From Allobosea sp. Tri-44 (GTDB taxonomy: Bacteria; Pseudomonadota; Alphaproteobacteria; Rhizobiales; Beijerinckiaceae), in the NCBI RefSeq assembly GCF_004123845.1, contig NZ_NBDP01000030.1, positions 744,001 through 808,000 of the forward strand: a stretch of DNA of 64,000 nt, given 5' to 3'. Each line of letters starts with the position of its first letter. Position 1 is the first letter of the stretch. The position numbers and the translations under genes were made by a program. Positions 16,413 to 24,952 of the stretch are shown here, piece after piece. The notes below the pieces were generated by a model. That model did not search any database and was not told the origin of the DNA. It was given only the letters and a program-made list of their open reading frames with translations.

Positions 16413-17357
16413 TTAGTTCGCTCCCCCGCCGGCGGTCTTCAGCCAGGCTGCACCGCAGGCCTTGGCGAGCTCGCGCACGCGCAGGATGTAGCTCTGGCGC
16501 TCGGTGACCGAGATCACGCCGCGCGCATCGAGCAGGTTGAAGACATGGCTCGCCTTGATGCACTGGTCGTAGGCCGGCAAAGCGAGCTTGTGGCTGGGGT
16601 CGTTGCTGCCGGCATCGGCCTCGCCGGCGGCGAGCAGCGCCTTGCACTCGGCCTCGGCATCGCTGAAGTGGCGGAAGAGCACCTCGGTATTGGCGTGCTC
16701 GAAATTATGCCGCGAGAACTCCTGCTCGGCCTGCAGGAAGACGTCGCCATAACTGATGCGGTCCTCGCCTTCGAGGCCGTTGAAATTGAGATCGTAGACG
16801 TTCTCGACGCCCTGGACATACATGGCGAGCCGCTCGAGCCCATAGGTGAGCTCGCCCGCGACCGGGGCGCATTCGACGCCGGCGACCTGCTGGAAATAGG
16901 TGAACTGGCTGACCTCCATGCCGTCGCACCAGCATTCCCAGCCGAGGCCCCAGGCGCCGAGCGTCGGGCTCTCCCAATCGTCCTCGACGAAGCGGACATC
17001 GTGCAGGGCGAGATCGACGCCGATCGCCCTGAGTGAGTCGAGATAGAGTTGCTGCAGGTCCGGCGGTGACGGCTTCAGGATGACCTGGAACTGGTAATAA
17101 TGCTGCAGCCGGTTGGGGTTCTCGCCATAGCGGCCGTCCTTGGGCCGGCGCGAAGGCTGGACATAGGCCGCCTTCCAGGGCTTGGGGCCCAGCGCGCGCA
17201 GCGTCGTCGCCGGATGGAAGGTTCCGGCGCCGACCTCCATGTCGTAGGGCTGGAGGATGACGCAGCCACGCTCGGCCCAGAAGCGCTGCAAGGTCAGCAG
17301 CAAGCCCTGGAAGGAGCGGGTCGGGTTCAGCGGATCGGAGGACGCGGCCAAGGGCAT
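16413..17357 (-). CDS. glyQ: Glycyl-tRNA synthetase alpha subunit
   Basis: 314 residues. Class II synthetase signatures are visible: [18 protein letters not shown] and [16 protein letters not shown] near the start, then [20 protein letters not shown] with the catalytic arginines, and the glycine-site segment [21 protein letters not shown] chose ATG 17357 with AAAGG just upstream; a longer frame adds residues foreign to GlyQ. The TAA stop (16413-16415) is the copy of the target duplication next to element A. Without the element the junction would read TAATG, a stop/start overlap with glyS. Confidence 0.97.
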   Translation of the reverse strand: MPLAASSDPLNPTRSFQGLLLTLQRFWAERGCVILQPYDMEVGAGTFHPATTLRALGPKPWKAAYVQPSRRPKDGRYGENPNRLQHYYQFQVILKPSPPDLQQLYLDSLRAIGVDLALHDVRFVEDDWESPTLGAWGLGWECWCDGMEVSQFTYFQQVAGVECAPVAGELTYGLERLAMYVQGVENVYDLNFNGLEGEDRISYGDVFLQAEQEFSRHNFEHANTEVLFRHFSDAEAECKALLAAGEADAGSNDPSHKLALPAYDQCIKASHVFNLLDARGVISVTERQSYILRVRELAKACGAAWLKTAGGGAN

Positions 17358-17561
17358 CAGCCTTTTAAACTGTCGAGAAACTTGCGGCGTGATTAGGGGC
17401 TGGCGGCGCTCATGGTCAAGCTCGGCGGGATGAACGCTGCCTGAACCCCGGCGCAAGGATCGCGTTCAGGAAGGGAAGCGCAGGATGCGCAGCATCGAAC
17501 GGTCCGCGGTTCTCGGGGCGAGTGCTTGAGTCGGGCCGATGCGAGCAGCAGGAGATCTGCA

Positions 17562-17849
17562 ATGCTGTCCAACCGTTTCGCCGCCGCCCTGTTCGGAGCC
17601 GGCGCTCTGGTTTTCACCGGCCTTTCCGTCGCGCCGGCCAGCGCTGCGCCGATCGCGGGAGGCGTCGCCCAAGCCGCCAGCGCTGATGGCATGGTCCAGC
17701 AGGCCTGGCACCGTGGCCGTCCGCACGAATGGGGCGGACCGCGCCCTTACTATGGCCGCCCGGTCTACCGTCCGCGCTGCTACTTCGTCGACCGGCGCGT
17801 CTGGAACGGCTGGCGCTGGGTGATCCGCCCGGTGCGCGTCTGCCGCTGA
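17562..17849 (+). CDS. Small secreted protein with aromatic/arginine C-terminus
   Basis: 95 residues. A signal peptide (MLSNRFAAALFGAGALVFTG, cleavage near SAA) is followed by a mature part rich in Arg, Trp, Tyr and Pro. It ends NGWRWVIRPVRVCR. The ending resembles that of the next gene (DGWGWVVRERRICR), with two cysteines at the same places in each. The pair are related secreted proteins of unknown function, a type common in Rhizobiales. AGGAG lies seven bases before ATG 17562. A 12-bp inverted repeat (17875-17886 / 17895-17906) follows the gene. Confidence 0.8.
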   Translation: MLSNRFAAALFGAGALVFTGLSVAPASAAPIAGGVAQAASADGMVQQAWHRGRPHEWGGPRPYYGRPVYRPRCYFVDRRVWNGWRWVIRPVRVCR

Positions 17850-17874
17850 CGGGACACCCGGGCAGATGAAGATC

Positions 17875-17906
17875 GGCTGAACGGCGCGACAACACGCCGT
17901 TCAGCC
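17875..17906 (+). terminator. Perfect 12-bp hairpin between the two secreted-protein genes
   Basis: GGCTGAACGGCG (17875-17886) pairs perfectly with CGCCGTTCAGCC (17895-17906) over an 8-base loop. No T-run follows, so it is a terminator only if a factor helps, or an RNA-stabilising 3' end. Confidence 0.5.
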
Positions 17907-17984
17907 TCGCCGCTGCAAGCTTGCCGCCACGATGATGCCCGATAGGCCTAGTACGGGCCGGGGCCATTCGCGAAGGAGGTCACC

Positions 17985-18311
17985 ATGCTTCGCAAACTCG
18001 TTCTTGGACTTTCAGCCGCAGCCTCCCTCGGGGTGGCTGCACTCGGCATCGGAACAATCACTGCAACTCCGGCTAACGCACAGGTGCTGAGCTTCGGCTG
18101 GGGCGGTGACGGCTATTATGGCCGGCCCGGCTGGGGCGGCCGCGGTTATTATGGCCGCCCCCATTACGGCTATGGCCGTCCTGCTTATGGCTATGGCCGT
18201 CCCGCTTACGGCTATGGCGGCGGCTATTACGGCCCGCGCTGCTATAGCCGCCCGGTCCGCTACTGGGACGGCTGGGGCTGGGTGGTGCGCGAGCGTCGCA
18301 TCTGCCGCTGA
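17985..18311 (+). CDS. Secreted Gly/Tyr-rich repeat protein
   Basis: 108 residues. Signal peptide residues 1-33 (cleavage after ANA). The mature part holds tandem GYGRPAY/YYGRP units (residues ~43-85), encoded by near-identical 21-base repeats around 18165-18210, and ends with the DGWGWVVRERRICR motif shared with the gene before. It is probably an exported, low-complexity structural or surface-associated protein; function unknown. A very strong AAGGAGGT precedes ATG 17985, which suggests high translation. Confidence 0.82.
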   Translation: MLRKLVLGLSAAASLGVAALGIGTITATPANAQVLSFGWGGDGYYGRPGWGGRGYYGRPHYGYGRPAYGYGRPAYGYGGGYYGPRCYSRPVRYWDGWGWVVRERRICR

Positions 18312-18317
18312 GCCAAT

Positions 18318-19085
18318 CTAGGCGAGCACGGCCTCGCCGCGATGGAGCGCCTCGCTGAATGCGGTGAAGCGCCCATCGGCCCCGTTGAGAACGAGAGCCG
18401 GCAGCAACGCTGCCGGCTTTTTGCTGCCGAGCCGCGCAGAGACGATCACCCGGATCGCCGGCCGCTCCGCCTGGCCGTGGATCGGGCGGATCTCGATCGC
18501 GCCGAAGCCTACCTCCAGACCCGCGAGAATCAGCCCCAGCGCTTCGGCCCGATGGATGATGCTGACGCCACCGCCCGGCTTCAGCACACGCCGTGCTTCT
18601 TTCAGCCAGTCGGCGAGCGATTGGCCAGCGACATGGGCCGCACGCCGGTTGGCGACCGGGGATTCGCGCACCTCGCCTGATTCGAAGAAGGGCGGGTTCA
18701 TCGCGACCCAAGCCATGGAGGCTGCCGTCAGGCCCTCCCGAGCGAGATCCGCGCTCCGCTCGCCGATCACTCCGACCATGGTGCGCACCCGCCCGGCGAG
18801 GTCGTTGAGCTCAGCATTACGGGCCGCGAGCGCGGCCAGCTCCGGATCGCGCTCGACCAGGACGACACTGAGCTGAGGTTGCCGCGAGGCGACGGCGAGC
18901 CCGACCGTGCCGACACCCGCGCCGAAGTCGGCGAGCGGCCCCTCCCCCAGTTCCGGGATCGCCGCGGCGAGCAGCACCGCATCCGAGCCGGCGCGATGGC
19001 CCTTCACCGGCTGCAGCAGGCGAAGGCGGCCTCCTAGCAGCCGATCCTCGGCGATCTCGCCGAGGCCGGACGCCTTAGCCTTCAT
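18318..19085 (-). CDS. tRNA1(Val) (adenine37-N6)-methyltransferase-like, TrmN6/YfiC family
   Basis: 255 residues. Motif I is DFGAGVGTVGLAV, and the N6-adenine or N5-glutamine methyltransferase signature NPPFFESG is present, followed by the conserved VANRRAAHVAG. GHRAGSDAVLLAAAIP ahead of motif I is typical of the YfiC/TrmN6 group. It would methylate an adenine in tRNA. ATG 19085 overlaps the end of the DUF2007 gene by 11 bp, so the two are cotranscribed. An in-frame ATG at 19103 is an alternative. The gene converges on the secreted-protein gene with a gap of only six bases. Confidence 0.85.
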   Translation of the reverse strand: MKAKASGLGEIAEDRLLGGRLRLLQPVKGHRAGSDAVLLAAAIPELGEGPLADFGAGVGTVGLAVASRQPQLSVVLVERDPELAALAARNAELNDLAGRVRTMVGVIGERSADLAREGLTAASMAWVAMNPPFFESGEVRESPVANRRAAHVAGQSLADWLKEARRVLKPGGGVSIIHRAEALGLILAGLEVGFGAIEIRPIHGQAERPAIRVIVSARLGSKKPAALLPALVLNGADGRFTAFSEALHRGEAVLA

Positions 19086-19302
19086 GGCGCAACTCGTCGC
19101 CATAACCCGCCTCGATCAACAAAGCGCGAGCGCGCTTGCTGTCCTGCTCGCGCACCAGCAGGCGTCGCGGAAAGGCGCCGATCATGCCTTCGAGCGCGCT
19201 GATGTGCTGATCGGCGATCAGGCAACCCAGATCGGCCGAGGCCAGGAGCGCCTCGATGGCCCCAAGCAGGACGATGTCATTGGAGCGGACGAGTTCATGC
19301 AT
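19075..19302 (-). CDS. DUF2007 domain protein
   Basis: 75 residues covering a complete DUF2007 domain: MHELVRSNDIVLLGAIEALL, then the acidic central part LGCLIADQHISALEG and the end RRLLVREQDSKRARALL. The family is described as a putative signal-transducing protein related to the PII fold and is usually found beside a tRNA methyltransferase like the one here. Start 19302 was chosen because the domain begins there; upstream residues are unlike the family. It is divergent from the polyprenyl synthetase gene. Confidence 0.82.
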   Translation of the reverse strand: MHELVRSNDIVLLGAIEALLASADLGCLIADQHISALEGMIGAFPRRLLVREQDSKRARALLIEAGYGDELRHEG

Positions 19303-19483
19303 GCCGCCATGGAGCCTTTCGCACCGGCCAGGCGCAACAGGAAAGATCGCATGACCCGGAACAGTGCCGCGCTGCAGCGTCAATCTGCTGCGTCGCGACA
19401 GGATTGCCGGGGCTGGTCACGCATGCGACGTTTATGGCAAGGGCATGGCGCGCGAGCGCGTGAGAAACGGCCGGAGTTTGCGA

Positions 19484-20500
19484 GTGGGCGTCGTCGTAGC
19501 TTTCGAAGACAAGGACACCGGCCAGAGCGGGATCGCGCCGCTCGTCGGGCTGACGCGTGCCGACATGGAGCGCGTCAATGCGATGATCCTGTCGCGCACC
19601 GGCTCAGAGGTCACGATGATCCCGGAGGTCGCGAACCATCTGATCTCGTCGGGCGGCAAGCGCCTGCGGCCGATGCTGACGCTCGCGACGGCAGCGCTCT
19701 GCGGCTATCAGGGCGATGGCCACGTCAAGCTCGCGGCCTCGGTCGAGTTCATGCACACGGCGACGCTGCTACACGACGACGTCGTTGACCAGAGCGACAT
19801 GCGCCGTGGCAGGCTCGCTGCCCGCATGCTCTGGGGCAATGAGGCGAGCGTGCTGGTCGGCGATTTCCTGCTCGGACAGGCCTTCAGGATGATGGTCGAG
19901 GTCGGTTCGCTGCGCGCGCTCGACATCCTCTCGACCGCCGCCGCCGTCATCGCCGAGGGCGAGGTGATGCAGCTCGCCGCCGCCAAGAACACCGAGACCA
20001 CCGAGGACGAATATCTCGCCGTGATCCGCGGCAAGACCGCCGAGCTCTTCGCCGCCGCCTGCGAGGTCGGGCCGGTGATCGCCCAGTCGTCGAAGGGCGA
20101 GGCCGCGGCCTGTCGCAGCTACGGGCTCAATCTCGGCATCGCCTTCCAGCTCATCGACGACGCGCTCGACTATGGTGGCTCCTCGGGCCAGCTCGGCAAG
20201 AATGTCGGCGACGACTTCCGTGAGGGCAAGATCACCCTGCCCGTCGTACTTTCCTTCCGCCGCGGCAACGAGGAGGAGCGTGCGTTCTGGCGCCGCACCC
20301 TGCAGGAAGGCGAGGTCGGCGACGGCGATCTCGAGGAAGCGCAGGCGCTGATGCGCAAGCACGGCACGCTGGCCGACACGATCGAGCGCGCCCGCCACTA
20401 TGCCAAGATGGCGAAGGACGCGCTCGGCCTGTTCCCGTCATCGCCGATGAAGCAGGCGCTCAACGAGGCCGTCGATTTCTGCGTGGCACGGGCGCACTGA
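19484..20500 (+). CDS. Polyprenyl diphosphate synthase (octaprenyl-type)
   Basis: 338 residues from GTG 19484. It has the first aspartate-rich motif LLHDDVVDQSDMRRG and the second LIDDALDYGG, plus GGKRLRPML at the isopentenyl diphosphate site. It makes the long prenyl tail of ubiquinone, needed by the oxidases, ETF-QO and other quinone enzymes of this window. GTG 19484 has GGAG seven bases upstream and gives the usual length. ATG 19445 would add 13 basic residues. Chain length (C40 or C50) cannot be read with confidence from the sequence. Confidence 0.93.
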   Translation: MGVVVAFEDKDTGQSGIAPLVGLTRADMERVNAMILSRTGSEVTMIPEVANHLISSGGKRLRPMLTLATAALCGYQGDGHVKLAASVEFMHTATLLHDDVVDQSDMRRGRLAARMLWGNEASVLVGDFLLGQAFRMMVEVGSLRALDILSTAAAVIAEGEVMQLAAAKNTETTEDEYLAVIRGKTAELFAAACEVGPVIAQSSKGEAAACRSYGLNLGIAFQLIDDALDYGGSSGQLGKNVGDDFREGKITLPVVLSFRRGNEEERAFWRRTLQEGEVGDGDLEEAQALMRKHGTLADTIERARHYAKMAKDALGLFPSSPMKQALNEAVDFCVARAH

Positions 20501-20515
20501 GCAGCCCGCTACAGC

Positions 20516-20544
20516 TTGCGAATGGTGGTAAGGCTTACTACCAT
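20516..20544 (+). promoter_or_regulatory. Promoter and overlapping operator of the ParDE pair
   Basis: -35 TTGCGA (20516-20521), 17-bp spacer, -10 TACCAT (20539-20544). An 11-bp inverted repeat with one mismatch, ATGGTGGTAAG (20522-20532) and CTTACTACCAT (20534-20544), fills the spacer and -10. It probably binds the ParD antitoxin. It lies 20 bp upstream of the antitoxin start. Confidence 0.6.
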
Positions 20545-20563
20545 CAGGCTGTCGGAGGGCATG

Positions 20564-20833
20564 ATGGCGCAGGTCGAGAAAGTCAGCATAGCGATCACGC
20601 CTGAAATGGCGGCGATGCTGCGTCGCGCCGTCGCCAGCGGCGACTATGCCTCGTCCAGCGAAGTCGTCCGTGAAGCGTTGCGCGATTGGAAGGAACGCCG
20701 GACGCTCCGCAATGAAGCTATCGCCGAGTTGCGCCAGCTCTGGGATGAGGGTCTTGCCAGCGGCGAGCCGGTTGAGAGCGAGGACGCCCTCGCTCGGATC
20801 AAAGCCAAAATCGAGGCTGCGACGCCGCGATGA
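20564..20833 (+). CDS. ParD-family antitoxin
   Basis: 89 residues. The N-terminal ribbon-helix-helix reads [21 protein letters not shown] then [18 protein letters not shown], the standard ParD pattern with the [10 protein letters not shown] second helix. The C-terminal ~35 residues are acidic and would wrap the toxin. Two adjacent ATGs occur (20561, 20564); GGAGGG at 20554-20559 favours 20564. The stop overlaps the toxin ATG by four bases (ATGA). Confidence 0.92.
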   Translation: MAQVEKVSIAITPEMAAMLRRAVASGDYASSSEVVREALRDWKERRTLRNEAIAELRQLWDEGLASGEPVESEDALARIKAKIEAATPR

Positions 20834-21114
20834 GCTTTCGGCTTCTTCCTCAAGCGGAAGCCGATATCGCCGACATTTCCCTTTACATCGCATATGACAG
20901 CAAAGCCTCGGCTCACCGCTGGGTCGAAGCGATCTTTACGCAATGCGAACGGCTCGCGGACATGCCGGAACTCGGCGTCGCGAGAGACGAAATCCGGCCA
21001 GGGCTGCGCATGATGCCGACCGGCAACTACGTCATTCTCTATCGGAGGAGCAGCAACGGCATCGAAATCGTGCGTGTACTCGACAGCCGCCGCAAGTGGC
21101 GGGATTTGCTCTGA
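20830..21114 (+). CDS. ParE-family toxin
   Basis: 94 residues of the RelE/ParE fold: [17 protein letters not shown] at the N-terminus, [23 protein letters not shown] in the middle, and the C-terminal strand [21 protein letters not shown]. ParE toxins poison DNA gyrase; RelE-type relatives cut mRNA, and this one lacks obvious mRNase residues, so gyrase is the better guess. It is translationally coupled to the antitoxin. Confidence 0.92.
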   Translation: MSFRLLPQAEADIADISLYIAYDSKASAHRWVEAIFTQCERLADMPELGVARDEIRPGLRMMPTGNYVILYRRSSNGIEIVRVLDSRRKWRDLL

Positions 21115-21118
21115 CCCC

Positions 21119-21754
21119 TTAGCGCTGCTCGGCGGCGATCCTCAATCCCAGTGCCAGCAGGAGCCCGCCGGTCAGCGCCTCGATCACGCGCCTGACCTGC
21201 GAGCGCCGCAGCACGTCGCCGGCCTTGGCGACGACCAGCGCGTAAGCCGAGAGCCAGAGCAGGGTCATCGCCGCGAAGACCAGTCCGAGCAGGAACAGCG
21301 TGGTGAAGCTGCTGCTGCCGGCCGCGAACTGCGGCAGCAGGCTCGCGAAGAAGACCGCGATCTTCGGATTGCCGAGATTGCTGATCAGCCCCTGCCGGTA
21401 GGCGATGGCCGGCGCGAGCCGCCGCGGCGAGATCGCGGCAGCAGCCGGCGACGCAGGCCCCTGCCGGCGGAAGGCGTCGCGCAGCGCCATGATGCCGAGA
21501 TAGATCAGATAGGCGGCGCCAGCATACTGGATGGCGCGGAAGACCGGCTCACTCGCGACCAGAAGCGCGACGAGGCCGAGACTGGTCGCCAGCGCCCAGA
21601 CCGAGAGGCCGGTCGCCACGCCGAGCGCGGTCAGCACGCCGGCGGCGCGCCCGCCGAACAATGTGTTGCGGATGGTCAGCGCGGTGTCAGGCCCGGGCGT
21701 GCAGATCACCAGCGCCGCGACACCGACATAGGCGAGGAAAGAGGCCAGCGTCAT
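21119..21754 (-). CDS. LysE/RhtB-family amino-acid exporter
   Basis: 211 residues with six hydrophobic helices. Conserved motifs are the N-terminal VICTPGPDTALTIRN (the TPGP family signature) and the LISNLGNPKIAVFFASLLPQF in two parts. The protein would export an amino acid or derivative across the inner membrane. GGGAGGG lies just upstream of ATG 21754. It ends four bases from the ParE stop on the other strand. Confidence 0.93.
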   Translation of the reverse strand: MTLASFLAYVGVAALVICTPGPDTALTIRNTLFGGRAAGVLTALGVATGLSVWALATSLGLVALLVASEPVFRAIQYAGAAYLIYLGIMALRDAFRRQGPASPAAAAISPRRLAPAIAYRQGLISNLGNPKIAVFFASLLPQFAAGSSSFTTLFLLGLVFAAMTLLWLSAYALVVAKAGDVLRRSQVRRVIEALTGGLLLALGLRIAAEQR

Positions 21755-21782
21755 GATGCGCCCTCCCGGGGAGTTATGACGC

Positions 21783-22676
21783 TTATCTCAGCACAGTCGG
21801 CTTCACCCACCAATGCGGTCGGCCATGCGCCAGGAGCTTGCCGGCCTCGGCGCTGGCGCGGCAATCGTCGAACAGAGCAAAGCAGGTCGCGCCGGAGCCC
21901 GACATCCGCGCGAGCCGGCAACCGGGCAAAGCCGAGAGCGCCGAGAGCACCTCGGTGACAGCCGGCGCGACCGCGCGGGCCGGCGATTCCAAATCGTTGC
22001 CGGAAGCGGCCAGAGCGGCGATCAGCGCCGCCGGGGTCGCCGGGGTCCCCGGCGATGCGTCGCCCGCCTTGAATGCCTGCACGCCGGCTTTATGCCCCTG
22101 CCCCGGCTGAAGCCCAAGCGCACGGAACACCACGGCGGTCTCGACCGCGACACCGGGATTGACCAGCAGCGCGGACAAGCGCGGCAGGCGCAGCGGCGGG
22201 CCGAGCCGCTCGCCGATGCCCCGCATCATGCGGGCGCGGGCTTCGAGACAAACCGGGACATCGGCGCCGATCCGGCCGGCGGCGGCGAGCAGTGCCGGAT
22301 GCGACAACGGCAGATCGTTGAGCCGCGCCAGCAGGCGCAGGGCCGCGGCTGCATCGGCCGAGCCGCCGCCGATGCCGGAAGCAATCGGCAGGCGCTTGAC
22401 GAGATGGAAGCGGCCGGAGCGCAGGCCGGCGATCTCCTCGCGCAACGCACGCTCGGCCTTGAGGACGAGATTGTCCGATCCGGTCGAGAGGCCCGCGGCG
22501 AACGGGCCTGAAATCTGCACCCCGGCAGGCTCGCCCGGCGACAGGCTCAGTTCGTCGCCAACGCCGGCGAAGGCGACGAGGCTGTCGAGCTCATGATAGC
22601 CATCGGCGCGCCGGCCGAGGACGCGCAAAGAGAGATTGACCTTGGCCGGGGCGCGGGTCGCCAGCGGGAGCAGCAT
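21783..22676 (-). CDS. ispE: 4-diphosphocytidyl-2-C-methyl-D-erythritol kinase
   Basis: 297 residues. It phosphorylates CDP-methylerythritol in the MEP isoprenoid pathway. It has the GHMP-kinase signatures APAKVNLSLRVLGRRADGYHEL (in two parts), the ATP loop LPIASGIGGGSADAAA, and RMSGSGATCFALF at the C-terminus. It supplies isoprenoid units also used by the polyprenyl synthase at 19484. A palindromic repeat lies between it and the TPR gene upstream. Confidence 0.96.
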   Translation of the reverse strand: MLLPLATRAPAKVNLSLRVLGRRADGYHELDSLVAFAGVGDELSLSPGEPAGVQISGPFAAGLSTGSDNLVLKAERALREEIAGLRSGRFHLVKRLPIASGIGGGSADAAAALRLLARLNDLPLSHPALLAAAGRIGADVPVCLEARARMMRGIGERLGPPLRLPRLSALLVNPGVAVETAVVFRALGLQPGQGHKAGVQAFKAGDASPGTPATPAALIAALAASGNDLESPARAVAPAVTEVLSALSALPGCRLARMSGSGATCFALFDDCRASAEAGKLLAHGRPHWWVKPTVLR

Positions 22677-22737
22677 GGAGTTACGCAGTCATTCCAAGGG
22701 CATGCCCGGGCGCCAGGACCACCACGCTGGTCCAGTT

Positions 22738-22830
22738 CGTCATGCTCGTCCTTGTGGCGAGCATCCACGACTTGAACATCACCCTGCCCAAAGGAAGACG
22801 TGGATGGTCGGGACAAGCCCGACCATGACG
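22738..22830. repeat. Palindromic intergenic repeat
   Basis: The left arm (22738-22769, from CGTCATG to ATCCACG) is a diverged reverse complement of the right arm (22799-22830, from CGTGGATGG to CCATGACG). The right arm also folds alone (GGTCGGGACAAGCCCGACC). It is of the GGTCGGG/CCCGACC type seen between genes in many Rhizobiales. Confidence 0.75.
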
Positions 22831-22852
22831 AGAAGCGCAGAGCCATGAGAGC

Positions 22853-24622
22853 TCAGCCGCCATCCTTTTTCGGCTCGGCCGCATTCGCAGACGGCGCCTG
22901 ATCGTCGAGCCCCTTCTCGATCTTGCGCTGGATCCGGGTCAGGTCCTCGGGCTCCGGCCCGAGATCGCGGGCGTAGTTCCACTGGTAGCGCGCCTCGAGA
23001 TAGCGCCCGGTTTTCCAGTAGACGTCGCCCAGATGGTCGTTGATCACCGGATCGGACGGGCGCAGCTCCATCGCCTTCTCGAGTTCCGTCACCGCCTCGT
23101 CATAACGGCCGAGACGGTAATGCGCCCAGCCGAGCGAATCGATGATGTAGCCGTCGCGCGGCCTGAGCTCGACGGCGCGGCGCAGCATGCCGAGCGCCTC
23201 TTCGAGCTTGAGGTTCTGGTCGACCAGCGAATAGCCGAGATAGTTGAGCACCAGCGCGCGCTCGCGCCCGAGTGCCTCCGGCATCAGCTCCAGCGCCTTG
23301 CGCAGGTCGGCCTCGGCCTGCGGCCACTTCTTCGTGCGCTCATAGGCGATGCCGCGGGAATAGAGCAGGTCCCAATTGGAGCGACCGGGCGTGCCGAGCT
23401 TGGCGACCGCCTTGTCATAGGCCGCAGCCGCCTCCTCGAAGCGCTTGCGCGAACGGTAGATGTTGCCGAGCGCAGAGGTCGCGTCGATGTCCTCAGGCCG
23501 CGCCGCGATGATCCCCTCGAGGTGCTTGACTGCCTCATCGGTCTTGCCGAGCTGCTCGAGGCCGAGACCGATCTGGATGTCGGCGACCGGCCGCAGCGGC
23601 GAGTTCTCGGGCATGCGCCGGTAGACCTGGACCGCGTCCTCGGTCTGCTTGGCGCGCTCTAGGATGTCGGCCAGCGTCAGCACGGCAAGGTCGTGGCCGG
23701 GATCGAGATAGACCGCGAAGCGCAGGTAGAGCAGCGCGGTCGCCTCGTCGCCTTGCAGAATCCCGGCACTGGCCAGGCCATAGAGCACCTCGGCCGCGCC
23801 CTGCTGCGTGTTGCCGACGATGCGCTGCAGCGGCTCCTTGCTGCTGATCTTGGCGATGGCGTCGCGCACCACCGGATGGTTCGGGCGGACGCGCTGCTCG
23901 AAATCGTTCAGCGTCGCCAAAGCCGCATCGCTGTCGCCGGCACGCGCCTGCTGGCGGGCCCAGAGATCGACGAGGCGCAGATTGGTCTTCTCGGCGTCAT
24001 AAGCCGCCTTGAGCCGACGATTCGCGTCATTGCGGCGGCCGGCGATGTCGAGGATCAGCCCGGCATGGAAATCGCGGAAGCGGTCGAAGGTCGCTTCGCC
24101 CTTGAGGCGGTCGAGCGTCTCCAGCGCGCGATTGGTCTCGCCGGAGCCGGAATAGGCCCAGGCGGCGAGCAGGGTCGCAGTGATGTCGGCGGAGCGGCCG
24201 CGGCCGCCGCGCTGCAGCTGGGTGCGGGCAGCACCATAATTCTTCTGTTTCAGCGCGCGCACGCCAAGGGCCAGCTGCGCCAAGCCGTTAGTGGCATCGC
24301 GCTGGATCAGCTTCTCGGCGGCGCGGAAGGTCTCGTTCATCGCGCCGTCGGCGAGGAAGGCGACGAAGCCGCGCTCGAGCAGTTCGCTGTTCTGCGGATC
24401 GTTCTTGATCGCCTCGCGCAGATAGATCGAGGCCGCGCCGAGGTCGCGGGCCGAGCCTGCGACCACAGCCGCCAGATAATTGCCTTCAAGACTGTCTGCC
24501 GGCTCGAACTTGTCGACCGGACGCGCCTGCGCGAGCGCCGGCATGCCGACGTGCAGCCCCGCAATAAACGCAAGCATAAGAGCGGCGCTACGGCCGTCGA
24601 TCTGAAACGTCACGTTCACCAT
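22853..24622 (-). CDS. Secreted tetratricopeptide-repeat protein
   Basis: 589 residues. A signal peptide (hydrophobic residues ~13-30 ending ALAQA) is followed by about ten TPR or TPR-like units. Clear ones are near residues 345-480 (for example IDATSALGNIYRSRKRFEEA and DGYIIDSLGWAHYRLGRYDEA). The C-terminus is charged (ending AEPKKDGG). It is likely a periplasmic or membrane-anchored scaffold of unknown partner; such large TPR proteins often lie next to ispE in Rhizobiales. GGGAG lies right before ATG 24622. Element B lies 67 bp upstream. Confidence 0.88.
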   Translation of the reverse strand: MVNVTFQIDGRSAALMLAFIAGLHVGMPALAQARPVDKFEPADSLEGNYLAAVVAGSARDLGAASIYLREAIKNDPQNSELLERGFVAFLADGAMNETFRAAEKLIQRDATNGLAQLALGVRALKQKNYGAARTQLQRGGRGRSADITATLLAAWAYSGSGETNRALETLDRLKGEATFDRFRDFHAGLILDIAGRRNDANRRLKAAYDAEKTNLRLVDLWARQQARAGDSDAALATLNDFEQRVRPNHPVVRDAIAKISSKEPLQRIVGNTQQGAAEVLYGLASAGILQGDEATALLYLRFAVYLDPGHDLAVLTLADILERAKQTEDAVQVYRRMPENSPLRPVADIQIGLGLEQLGKTDEAVKHLEGIIAARPEDIDATSALGNIYRSRKRFEEAAAAYDKAVAKLGTPGRSNWDLLYSRGIAYERTKKWPQAEADLRKALELMPEALGRERALVLNYLGYSLVDQNLKLEEALGMLRRAVELRPRDGYIIDSLGWAHYRLGRYDEAVTELEKAMELRPSDPVINDHLGDVYWKTGRYLEARYQWNYARDLGPEPEDLTRIQRKIEKGLDDQAPSANAAEPKKDGG

Positions 24623-24689
24623 TCTCCCTCGGTCCGCCCCGGCTGCCGGGAACTGGTCCGTAGACGGGACCGTGACCTGAACGATTTAA

Positions 24690-24952
24690 GAGCCTCTAAC
24701 AAAATCTGAGCAGGTCTGGACGCCGGCAATTCGTCCGATCCGCCAGGAGCGGCGTGCAGCCGATACCGTTGGTATCGGCAAGGGCCGCGACGCCTCGGGC
24801 GGGCGAATTCCCGGTGCCGAAGGTGGGCCTTGGAGGGCCGCCTGCGGCGTCGGACCGTCTTGCCGATATCGAAGGATATCGGCTGCGCGCTCCTCCTGGC
24901 ATTCGGCTCCTCCAAAGCCCATCCAGATCTGCTCAGGTTTTGTTAGAGGCTC
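24690..24952. mobile_element. 263-bp palindromic element (element B), same architecture as element A
   Basis: The ends are 31-bp inverted repeats starting GAGCCTCTAACAAAA, with two mismatches (24690-24720 and 24922-24952). They are flanked by TAA on both sides (24687-24689 and 24953-24955). Two internal arms each carry a perfect hairpin: 24759-24767/24771-24779 and 24862-24870/24875-24883. Short blocks are shared with element A at matching places: CAGGAGCG, GCAGC before hairpin 1, GCAAGG after it, GCGTCGG, CTTGCC before hairpin 2 and GGCTGCG after it. The stems differ in sequence but keep pairing. No transposase gene is present. Confidence 0.8.

Noticed and set aside
18165..18215. Tandem 21-base repeats, CRISPR-like at first sight
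   Set aside because: They are in frame, encode GYGRPAY units of a secreted protein and have no spacers.
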